DNA of 29,729 nucleotides, taken from Folioceros fuciformis (taxonomy: Eukaryota > Anthocerotophyta > Anthocerotopsida > Anthocerotales). Position 1 is the first letter of the stretch. Each line of letters starts with the position of its first letter. Where the stretch lies: the NCBI GenBank assembly GCA_049999805.1, contig JBNGIO010005757.1, positions 1 through 29,729 on the forward strand, read 5' to 3'. Positions 21,758-29,729 of the stretch are shown in pieces. Position numbers and translations under genes: made by a program. The notes below the pieces were generated by a model, which saw only the letters and a list, made by a program, of their open reading frames with translations, had not been told where the DNA came from and made no database searches.

Positions 21758-23248
21758 TTGTCATTTGGCAATAGTATTGCACCTAACTTATTCACAGGGA
21801 CACCTTTTCATGATTTGTACCTTCTAAATGTTAGAACTTTGTATAGTCTATTGGCAACTGCTTATGTTACTCAAGCTTCTGGTCTCTCTCCAACTCATCT
21901 TTGGCATTGTCGATTAGGACATGTAAATTTTAATAGGCTTTCTACTTTAGTCAATAATTCAATTATTAGAGACCCCTTGTCTTTGTCTTTTGATAATCAA
22001 GCTTTTTGTGACTCCTATCAATTGAGCAAGGCAATTTCACAACCGTTTAGAGACCAAAACTTTTCAAGAGCTACCGGCCTCCTCCACACTGTCCATAGTG
22101 ATATATGTGGTCCCATGTCAACCATGTCCTTTGGTGGAGCATCATATTGCATCACTTCTATTGATGAGTGGAGCCACTATTGTACAACTTTTGTTCTTGC
22201 ACACAAGAGTGCAGCCTTGTCATATTTTCAAGCATATTTAGCTTCTGCTCAGCGTCAAACAGGTCATCAGCTGAAAATTCTCAGGTCTGATAATGGAGGT
22301 GAGTATACAAGCAATGCCTTCACCGAATTTTGTGTTGGAGAGGGAGTTCTTCATCAGTTTACAGTTCCTTATACTCCAGCTCAAAATGCTTTCGTTGAAC
22401 GCAAGAATAGGACACTTCAAGAGGCTACACTTTCCAGTTTAGCATTTGCAGGCCTCACTAGGGGATCCTGGGCAAAAGCCCGTATGGCAGCTAATTATGT
22501 GCAGAACAGGTCGCCTACGAAGGAGCTTGGTTTGGTTACCCCCTATGAGTGCTGGACTGGGAAGAAGCCCTGGATCACCTATCTACGTATCCTTGGAGCA
22601 CCAGCATATGCTTTGATCCCTTCTGCCCTTCAGAGTAAGCTTGATCCTAAAGCTATCCGCCGCATTTTTATTGGTTATTCGGACGAGGTAAAGGGATATA
22701 AGCGTTTTGATCCAAGTACTCAGCAAGTTTCCATTTCTCGGAGTGTTGTTTTTCATGAAAATGCTCTTCTCAAACGTCATGACGCTGCTTTGGATCCTAG
22801 TTCTTTTGACTCTAGTGTTTCTATTCATGGAGTGGATGATCTGGCTTATTACAATATTGATATTGATGTTGATGCTAATGTGTCTATTTTTTATACTGAT
22901 GATGTTTCCAGTTCACCTTCCTCGGCTTCAGGGGGGGCTACAACATCTGGTTCACATGCACAAGCTTCCCCAGCACCTGAATCTTCTCCACCAGATGAGT
23001 ATTCTATAGTTCCCTCTTTTGATGAACCCTTGGAAGTTGATCCTGTTGTTGTTCTTGATTCTGACCCTTCGTCTAAACCTGAGCCCACACCTGATCCAGT
23101 TGAGCCTACACCTGAGCCAATTTTGCATAGATCTACATGCCATAGACCACCTTGTAGCAAATGGTCTGAGCCACATGGTCTAGTTTCAGATAAGAATTTT
23201 GATACTTCTGAACCTGCCACTTATAAGGAAGCCATTTCTAGTCCTTAG
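21758..23248 (+). pseudogene. Ty1/copia integrase, 496-codon open segment
   Basis: The frame is open for 496 codons. In order it shows a GAG-pre-integrase zinc module (HLWHCRLGHVNF near 21897-21932, then CDSYQLSKA where the second Cys of the usual CxxC is Tyr) and the integrase core with the three acidic residues: HSDICGP, RSDNGGEY and FVERKNRTL. A copia-type C-terminal block follows (WTGKKPWITYLRILGAPAYA, then FIGYSDEVKGYKRFDPSTQQ). A Pro/Ser/Asp-rich linker leads toward reverse transcriptase and the segment ends in TAG at 23246-23248. Integrase inserts the cDNA into the host genome. Taken alone this part could fold, but the zinc module is damaged and the flanking gag-PR is broken. Confidence 0.87.
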
Positions 23249-23960
23249 GCTGAACATTGGCAAAAGGCTATCAAGTCTTAGTATGATTCCCTTATAACCA
23301 ACAAAACCTAGAAATTAGTTGATTTACCCAAGGGCCGCAAGCCTATTGCTTGCAAGTGGGTCTTCAAGAAAAAGTTGAACACTGACGGTAGTGTAGGACG
23401 TTATAAGGCCAGGTTAGTTGCTAAAGGCTATAGTCAGGTAGCAGGCCTAGATTATAATGAAACTTTTTCCCCAGTTGTTAAATCTACCTCCATTAGAATA
23501 TTGCTTTCCTTGGCTGCCCATTATGGTCTTTATGTACATCAGCTGGATGTGAAGACTGCTTTCTTTAATGGGTCCTTAGAGGAGGAAATATACATGTCCC
23601 AGTCGGAAGGTTTTGTAGAAGATGTTAACAAAGTTTGTCACTTGCTAAAGACTTTATATGGCTTGAAACAATCAAGCAGAGCTTGGAATGAAACTTTCCA
23701 TGCCTTACTTATTCAGCTTGGATTTACATGTCTTGATGCCGACAACAGTGTTTATGTCTTATGGGACGGCGCAGATTTTCTTATTTTGATAGTGTATGTT
23801 GATGACAACTTTTTATGTTGTACCTCTATTGCACTGATGGCCCGAATCAAGAGTGTTTTGCTTTCTCGCTTTGACATGTTCAACTTGGGCCAACTTAGCT
23901 TTTCACTTGGCGTATAATTTCACTTGGCGTATAATTTCACTTCTATGAAGATAGGCATAC
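23249..23960 (+). pseudogene. Ty1/copia reverse transcriptase
   Basis: Continues in the integrase frame after three TAG codons between 23246 and 23311. The open part 23375-23917 carries KARLVAKGYSQVAGLDYNET, FSPVVKSTSIRILLSLAA, VHQLDVKTAFFNGSLEEEIY (first catalytic Asp) and LYGLKQSSRAWNE. It then has LIVYVDDNFL near 23788-23817, the YVDD catalytic pair. The frame is lost at a 17-bp tandem duplication starting at 23901. The first part resembles WQKAIKS.YDSL.TNKT.KLVDLP with stops at positions that are Trp or Glu in intact relatives. Confidence 0.85.
23901..23942 (+). repeat. 17-bp tandem duplication that shifts the reverse transcriptase frame
   Basis: The 17-bp unit TTTCACTTGGCGTATAA occurs at 23901-23917 and 23918-23934, followed by a partial third start (TTTCACTT). 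Upstream coding is in the frame of position 23375 and downstream coding in the frame of 24013, one frame apart. The insertion of 17 bases gives exactly this offset. Confidence 0.9.
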
Positions 23961-24009
23961 TATCGAGATACACCAGGAACATTTTGTGAATCAGCTTTTG
24001 TAGCATTTC

Positions 24010-24918
24010 AATATGGCACATGCACGTCCTGTTGCTACTCCTATGTCAATAGGAGATAAATTATCCAAGGAGCAGTGCTCCTCAACACAAGCTGAAAAAG
24101 ATATTATGGCAACTCGCCCTTATAGGCAAGCTGTAGGTAGCCTCATTTATCTTGTAGCATGGACGTGTTTAGATATAGCCAAGGCTGTTAGTAGTGTTTC
24201 TCAATTTTTAGAAACTTTGGGGGAAGCTCATTGGACAGCCGTGAAGAGGATTTTTAGGTATCTCAAGAGCACCCCTAGATTTGGACTTACATACTCCAAG
24301 GAGACAATTAGTTTAATGCTTACTTCATACTATGATGCTGATTGGGCCGAAGACTCGAATAGTAGGAAGAGTGTTGCAGCCTATTGCAATTTACTTGGTG
24401 GATCTGTGGTTTCTTGGTCAAGCAAGAAGTTGACTACCATTTGCTTATCATCTACGGAGGCCGAATATTGAGCTTTGTCACAAGCAACAAGAGAAGTAAT
24501 TTAGATACGTTCTTTCTTGAGAAGTATACAACAACTACCATCAGGTGCTATAGTTTTATGGTGTGATAACCAATCTGCTATTGCACTCTCGAAGAACCCG
24601 GTTTCTCATGCGAGGTCGAAGCATATTGAGATTACTTATTATTTTATGAGACAAGCTCTTGATACTAGCAAGGTGGAAGTTTGTTATATTCCAACAAGTG
24701 ACAATATTGCTGATTTGCTTACCAAGGCTCTAGCTCAAAATCTGCATACCAAGCATACTTCAGCAGCTGGTCTCAAACTTATTGCAGCAGTGGCCAAGAT
24801 TGGCACTGCACATCAATTTGGTATGTTGGTCAGCTCAGTGGATGAAGCCATAATGTTTGTGCTAGTCGTGGGCTACTCAATAACAACACTAAGGCTAGAA
24901 CCCTCCTTTGCAGCTTAA
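24010..24918 (+). pseudogene. Ty1/copia connection and RNase H region
   Basis: ARPVATPMSIGDKLSKE and PYRQAVGSLIYLVAWT are the conserved connection. WTAVKRIFRYLKSTPRFGL follows. RNase H starts with YYDADWAEDSNSRKSVAAY, includes SSTEAEY near 24450-24470 and ends with VLWCDNQSAIALSKNPVSHA and IADLLTKAL. Stops fall after EAEY (TGA, where Arg is usual) and inside VI.IRSFL (TAG, where Trp is usual), so RNase H is broken. The last open part ends at 24916-24918. Confidence 0.85.
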
Positions 24919-25185
24919 GAAGGAGCTAGTTGTATGTTTTGGGTTTTAAAGTTATGGTTTACATTAGCCTACTTCTCATATTTTCCTTACCCTGATTATT
25001 TCAACTAAGAGGGAGGAAAGGAAATTATGTTAGTTTGGGTTAATTTCATAATCAGCTTACTAGTTAATTAAATACCCTAAAATACATATATACACTTTTT
25101 TCTTTACTTTTGAACACAACGATAACCGCTTTTGCTTTTGTGCACCTCTCCTGCTCTCGTGCCCGTGCACTGCCATACTCACTCA
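24919..25185 (+). mobile_element. 3' polypurine tract and LTR-like tail of the + strand copia
   Basis: After a non-coding spacer, a purine run AAGAGGGAGGAAAGGAAA (about 25007-25024) precedes TGTTAGTTTGGG at 25028, a typical LTR start. An A/T-rich TATA-like TACATATATACAC lies near 25083-25095. The right end is not defined; the minus-strand copia begins at about 25183, so the LTR is either short or truncated. No matching 5' LTR was found upstream. Confidence 0.5.
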
Positions 25186-26894
25186 ATCCATAGCTCGAAA
25201 GTAACGAGATCCTCCAAGTGAAGCCTCATGTATCTTCCCAGATTTATCTACATGGACCAACTCCAACACTTGAGATGCCCTATGTGCAGGTGCAATAGGA
25301 AAAGGAGCCTCCTTTTTCTTGGCAAGGACACATGCTTCGCAAACTGTAAGGTCCTTGAAGCACTTGGGCAAGGGTTCTCGAAAACAATCCTTGTTGGACA
25401 TGTCCACCAGCTTTGCTCGGTTGACATGCCGAGGCGAGCATGCCATAATGCAACCAAATTCTTTTGGTCCATGTGAGTACTCCCTATAGAACATACGGTA
25501 TAAACAGGCTTGCAGTTGATGTTCAGCTTGTACAGCTCGTTGACTAACACCCCCTCGAAGGCACAAATGCTAGGTGAATCTGCCTTGCTAAAGGAACAAG
25601 ACACCTAGTCAGCTTGCATAAGAAGAGCATGCAACTTCAACAGTCTGCTAAGTGACATCAAATTCTTTGCCATCCCCGGGACGTAAAGTACCTTGTAAGG
25701 GGTAAGCTTTGTGTTGTCTGGTAAGATAAAGGTACACCTCCCGTGCCCTCTGATCTGCAATTCGGTCTCAGCCCTCTCATCTCCCAAGAGCACTTTCTCA
25801 GATACTTTGAGCAGATGCAGATGTAAAATTGGTACTTGTCCATACAAATGTGTAGTTGCTCGTGAGTCCAAATACCAACTGGTACTATCCCTCGTGGAGC
25901 TAGATAGGCAAACAATATAAATCTTCACTCTAGATTTATCATGGTCACCTCTAGACTTGTCTTTCACTGCCATGCTGGAAGTAGGTTTGTGTTGGCGCTG
26001 TGGCTTGCTTGCCTTCTACTTGTGGCAGTCACGGGCCCAGTGCCCAGCTATCCCACACCAATTACAGATCCCTGTCCTTTTAGTGGAAGAAGATCTAGAG
26101 TCATTATCACACTGACTTGATCCTTGAGTCTTCTCTTTATTTTTGTGTGGCTTGAACTTTGCAGACATCACCTTTTCAATCTTGTGTTTATGTCCACCTG
26201 ACATAAGCTGCCGACTTTGCTCCTCCTGATACAATGCGCCANNNNNNNNNNGCCGACTTTGCTCCTCCTGATACAATGCGCCAATGACATCTTCCAACAT
26301 CCTGGTGCTAGGTCCAGTTGCAGTGCTGGCAAGATGAATTGGCCCATTTTGTATACTCACAAAATTTTGATAGGATGGTGGAAGGCTGATCAGCACTTGG
26401 GCAATGGCATCCTCTTCATCCATAGTAGAACCAAAAGATACCAGGTCTGCTCGTAAATGTCTGAACTTGCTCGTAAAAACTACAACCTTATGAGACTCCT
26501 TCATCTTAAGTGTAAATACCTCCTACCTAGCAATACAAAGAGCCATTTGATTACATACCCGATATGTTTTCTCAAGCTGCGCCCATATCTCGTAAGCCTT
26601 GAGCAAATATTCTACATCTGGAATTAAGACAACATCCAAGCCACTCATGATTAGCGCTGCAGCAAGTTCATTGGCCGAAGTCCATTCGTCTAGGAGGGTC
26701 TGTTGAGCAGCTAAAAGTGTGGCTCCTAGAGCTGCTGGAGCTGGCTCCTTGCAAGTGCCATCCACCTCAGTCCATACTTTCCTGGCTACAAGTATCGCCC
26801 TCATGCGAACACGCCAAATGTGATATAGGTTACCATTAAATCTATTCTTTTCTTTTAATTCACATATTGAAGAGGGGGTAGATGAGGTAGACAT
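25183..26894 (-). pseudogene. second Ty1/copia element: gag, protease and start of integrase, truncated
   Basis: Minus strand from ATG at 26894. The copia gag domain comes first (KNRFNGNLYHIWRVRMRAIL). After a stop at 26523-26525 the gag continues (KVVVFTSKFRHLRADLVSF, ISLPPSYQNFVSIQNG), then the zinc knuckle CNWCGIAGHWARDC near 26032-26073. Past a stop at 26016-26018 the protease begins with WYLDSRATTHL near 25855-25890, where the catalytic motif DSG has become DSR. PYKVLYVPGMAKNLMSLSRL follows. After a stop at 25605-25607, a GAG-pre-integrase part (LVALWHARLGM) shifts frame into VCEACVLAKKKEAPFPIA and ends at the first integrase Asp (HVDKSGKI). The rest of integrase, reverse transcriptase and RNase H are absent, cut off where the other copia's tail begins. 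Most of it keeps one frame. Confidence 0.85.
26242..26251. other. assembly gap of 10 N
   Basis: Ten undetermined bases inside the minus-strand copia gag. The 32 bases before the gap (26210-26241) are identical to the 32 after it (26252-26283). The total of 42 bases keeps the reading frame. This looks like an unmerged contig overlap with a placeholder gap. Confidence 0.95.
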
Positions 26895-26966
26895 GTTTAC
26901 GTGAGTGTTGGTGTTTGTGCTACGTGATGATGGTTGTGCTTGTTGTTGTGTTTTTTCCTTTCTGTG
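26895..26966 (-). other. leader of the minus-strand copia
   Basis: The sequence just upstream of the gag start on the minus strand is A/C-rich (rich in AACA and CAAC), as in many copia leaders. No primer binding site or LTR boundary could be assigned. Confidence 0.3.
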
Positions 26967-27052
26967 TCTTAGGTGTGCTTATGTGTACTCCCAGAAGAGG
27001 ATCGTCGTCTCTTAGGTGTGCTTATGTGTACTCCCAGAAGAGGATCGTCGTC
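26967..27052. repeat. 43-bp perfect tandem duplication
   Basis: The 43 bases starting TCTTAGGTGTGCTTATGTGT at 26967 are repeated exactly from 27010 to 27052. The repeat is non-coding and lies two bases before a second, different tandem duplication. Confidence 0.95.
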
Positions 27053-27054
27053 TA

Positions 27055-27134
27055 ACCAACCTGAATCCTCTTTGTGCTTAGCAACAGAGTCCCTACCAAC
27101 CTGAATCCTCTTTGTGCTTAGCAACAGAGTCCCT
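27055..27134. repeat. 40-bp perfect tandem duplication
   Basis: The 40 bases starting ACCAACCTGAATCCTCTTTG at 27055 are repeated exactly from 27095 to 27134. Non-coding. Confidence 0.95.
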
Positions 27135-27185
27135 GCCTCCAAAAAGTGACATACGATGGCTCTCCCACTAGGCTATGGCTAGGTG

Positions 27186-28121
27186 AAGAAACAACAAAAA
27201 ATATGAACCGTTTTTTTGAAGAAAAACATGATAAATTCAAAAATAAATATTTTTCAGAAATAAATATGGTAAAATGGGTTACATAAAATTTCTATTTATG
27301 CATCAAAAGAATGCTAGCTACGCTTACTTGCTGTGCAAGGAGGCTGTGATGGGGCCATCAGTTTGGGGGAGGGTAGAATACTATCTGCTCAACCTCGGAC
27401 TGATGGCTACGTCAATGCTTCCTAGCGCACACAAGGTTAGAAAGCAACAGGATACGTAACAAAAAAACCAAGACAGCGAGCAACCAGGGCAGTACGTGAA
27501 AAAACAAGAGAAAACACCTCCTCACAAGCCATAGTGCTCACTTGTGCAGCAACTCGGCCAGGTTTGTGTCGGGGTGGACCAGAAGCAGCGCATTGCACAT
27601 GTGATCAGTCGGAAACGTGCCCTTCTAGAAAAAATGTGCCGGAAAAAACACCAGACTGGCAAATTCGAGCGCACCACCACACCAAATCCCAGCAGCCTAA
27701 CTGTCACAGCCGAATCCAAACGCACCGGCCTGAGAACGATGTCTTGGCCAGATCGACCGCATCGGTTTGATTCTTGGCCTCCCACCCTACAGCGGAAGCG
27801 GAAGGGCTAAGGGGATGGGGCACCGCCATCTCTGGTGGTGCCCTGCATCGGGTCTCCAAGCAAATCGTAGTGCATTTGGCTGATTCGGTAGGTTAGATGA
27901 TCAAGCTCTTCCTGTGTCGTGTGCGCTAAAGCAGCAACAATGGCCTCCATGCGCCTTGAATTCCCACCTGCCCGGCAAATACGAAGGCACCACAATTCCA
28001 AGACTGTGAGCCCAAACCTAACCGTCACGGGGTCTGCCTCTGTCGATCTCCTGCATGGCCTAGGCTGAAGGAGGCGTGCTTTTGAGGGTGGAGGCACTCG
28101 GCACGGGCTTGTTATCTTAAC
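27186..28121. other. region without a recognised gene
   Basis: Bases 27190-27280 are A/T-rich. From 27522 to 28097 the minus strand is open except for one stop at 27807-27809 (about 183 codons in one frame), but no domain is recognisable. The + strand also has an open stretch at 27544-27810. The segment is richer in G+C than its neighbours, which lengthens chance ORFs. It could be an upstream part of the retroelement whose protease follows, or a fragment of host DNA. Confidence 0.3.
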
Positions 28122-29018
28122 ATGGGATCCATGCTAGGGGTACACACCTCTCAACGTGCCATGTCCATGCCAGGTTACCCTCACGTGCAGCCCACCAACC
28201 GCATGAAGGTGCGCGTCAGCAATACCATGGTAGATAACCGGGAGGGGCATGTCACTATCAACGAATATACACCAAAGATGGTCCTCTTGGACACTAGAGC
28301 GCAGCCCGTCATCATCGGCAAGACCCTTGCTACAAGGCTGCGATTGGGTGGAGATGCTCTCAAAGCATCATCGTGGAACATCTGGATAGCATATGGGTCA
28401 ATTGAGCTTGTTTGCGGAGAGACTGTACAACCAGTTACCATTACATTGAAGCCCGACACAGCCTCCTCCATGACGCTTGCCTTGCATTGTCTAGTGACCA
28501 CGGCCACAAATTATGATGTGCTTCTTGGGCAAGAGTTACTCTTCCCTCCAGGCATAGGCGCAGACAATTGGTCCGAGCTCGGCTACTATAGGCCTGATTG
28601 GAGGAACGGAGGTCAGCAGGTGGCCTACTTGCCTCTTGATCTCCATGGAGCTATTGAGGTGGACATTGCCACCTTGATTGCCCCCCTGGTGCTTACATGC
28701 ACCTTGATTCTTAACACCAGGCTGGTGGACACTTGGCTGGATACCAATCTGGATGACGAGGATGGAATGATGGACCAACTAGGACAGTCATTAGCAGCAA
28801 CCTCGTGCTTGAGGGATGTGTTGTTGGAAAATGGCAGGGGTAATCCATGTGCAGACATCTTGCATGTAGCCACCCCACAAGTGCAATTGGCCCTTCAAAG
28901 GATGCAGCCACCTCCCGCACCAGATGACCAAGCAACGCTCGGCGATGTCAATCAGTCCATCATAGCATGGACACCCTGTGAAAATCCTAGCAGTAGGATT
29001 GCATCTAGTCTAGCATGA
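28122..29018 (+). pseudogene. retropepsin-like ORF, 298 codons open, active-site Gly replaced
   Basis: The ORF is uninterrupted from ATG 28122 to TGA 29016-29018. Around residues 50-65 it reads KMVLLDTRAQPVIIGKTLAT, a retropepsin active-site segment with DTR in place of DTG. NYDVLLGQELLFPPGIGADN lies about residues 129-148, then LGYYRPDWRNGGQQVAYLPL. The same blocks in the same order occur in the protease at 2098-2565, so it belongs to the gag-PR-methyltransferase family. The last 120 residues (acidic, then Pro-rich PPPAPDD) have no recognised domain, and no methyltransferase follows. The Asp-Thr-Arg change should abolish protease activity, because the Gly is essential for the active-site turn. 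It could be a pseudogene that happens to remain open, or less likely a retained non-catalytic protein. Confidence 0.55.
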
Positions 29019-29212
29019 TCAAGATGCAATGCTCAGAAAGATATTTTGTGTTTTAATTTGGAGAAGGTGTATACAAAGTGTGTCTTAAATAGTGTCACTG
29101 GGTGTCTCTTCCGAAGTGGCACACCCGTTTGTAATTATTAAACACTATTAATTACGATCTACGGTAACTAGCTGGTTGGCAGGGTTACGGGCAGGTTATC
29201 CATTCCGTAACA
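29019..29212 (-). mobile_element. LTR of a minus-strand copia element
   Basis: On the minus strand the LTR starts TGTTACGGAATGG at 29212, immediately after the polypurine tract TTTAAGAGGGGG (29213-29224). A TATA-like TATTTAAG lies at 29084-29091. The far end is uncertain (about 29020-29045); it abuts the retropepsin ORF, consistent with insertion beside or into that element. The partner LTR would lie beyond the window. Confidence 0.6.
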
Positions 29213-29729
29213 CCCCCTCTTAAAGCTGAACGTAACCTGACCAGTGGTGGAGGCTATCTCCCATGGAGCGCGATGCTCCTCTTTGATGTGCTCCCTCTGA
29301 AGGCTAATGAGAGCTTGTACATGCCATTTGGAGGCACGGCACTGAAGAGGCACAAGTCAGGATTTATGATCCTGAAAAAGCAGCATGACCCCCTTGAAGC
29401 AAGCATCTAAAGATTGCCTTGCTTCAGCAGCCGAGTCATGGAGACTAGGTTCTTACCCATCTGTGGGACTAGGAGCACAGGCTCCAAGGTAAGCACCGAA
29501 CCGTCCTCGAGGGAAAATTTGCAAGTGCCTTGTCCCATGATTGGCAAGCTGGATCTACTATGTTTGCCATCGAGTAACACCCTTTCCTTGAGAGGACGAG
29601 TATTCAGCTTGGTGAATAGAGTACGATCGTTGCATGTGGGCGGTGGCTCCACTATCTAGATACCACCCCGCATCTTGATGCAACTGGGTGTTGAGGCAGA
29701 CTGTAAGTATCTTTATGGTTTTTGTCTCT
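29213..29729 (-). pseudogene. internally deleted Ty1/copia element, protease fragment
   Basis: Entering from the right edge on the minus strand, the protease active site is WYLDSGATAHM, interrupted only by frame; the catalytic Asp codon is 29654-29656. After a frame change comes LPIMGQGTCKFSLEDGSVL and VPQMGKNLVSMTRLLKQGNL, the usual end of copia protease. A short stretch (HIKEEHRAPWEIASTTGQVT) then leads directly into the polypurine tract and LTR. Integrase, reverse transcriptase and RNase H are therefore missing, so this is a deletion derivative. It continues past the window. Confidence 0.65.

Noticed and set aside
22891-23220. 109-codon minus-strand frame rich in Gly and Ser
   Set aside because: It is antisense to the Pro/Ser/Asp-rich integrase linker of the + strand copia; the repetitive composition explains it.
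25228-25476. 82-codon + strand frame
   Set aside because: It is antisense to the minus-strand copia pre-integrase region, which has recognisable motifs.

Overview
This is nuclear DNA from a land plant. Two intron-rich genes of plant-specific or plant-typical families sit among decayed retroelements. The gene types (a plant RSA1/EMB1579-like CCAR-family protein and an LLM-domain B-class GATA factor with an unusually long N-terminus) and the retroelement mix suggest an early-diverging lineage such as a fern, lycophyte or bryophyte. That placement is inference; no organelle or species marker is present.

Layout. 1-4000: a broken + strand LTR-type element reading gag (zinc knuckles), then retropepsin, then a C5-cytosine DNA methyltransferase-like domain with motifs I, IV, VI, VIII and IX/X visible across three frames. 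4020-4700: minus-strand remnant of a LINE reverse transcriptase. 5300-12473: an apparently intact + strand gene of about 23 exons and about 1,140 residues, orthologous to Arabidopsis SHORT ROOT IN SALT MEDIUM 1 (RSA1/EMB1579). 12474-13330: A/T-rich non-coding DNA and a 34-bp x3 tandem repeat. 13330-14410: + strand remnant of the C-terminal half of another LINE-type polyprotein. 14817-17015: a minus-strand, three-exon GATA transcription factor, convergent with the RSA1 gene.

17100-29729 is nested retroelement territory. It holds an LTR-like or promoter-like segment (17100-17640), a second gag of the same family as the one at the left end (18140-19668), a nearly full but broken + strand Ty1/copia polyprotein (20128-24920) with a 3' polypurine tract and LTR-like tail (25012-25185), a truncated minus-strand copia gag-PR-integrase start (25183-26894) containing a 10-N assembly gap, short tandem duplications, a 298-codon open retropepsin ORF (28122-29018) related to the left-end element, and an internally deleted minus-strand copia with LTR and polypurine tract (29020-29729, running off the window).

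Only the RSA1-like and GATA genes look functional as host genes. The most notable content is the cytosine methyltransferase carried next to gag-protease in a retroelement. Related gag and protease pieces elsewhere in the window may be halves of one more such element split by copia insertions.
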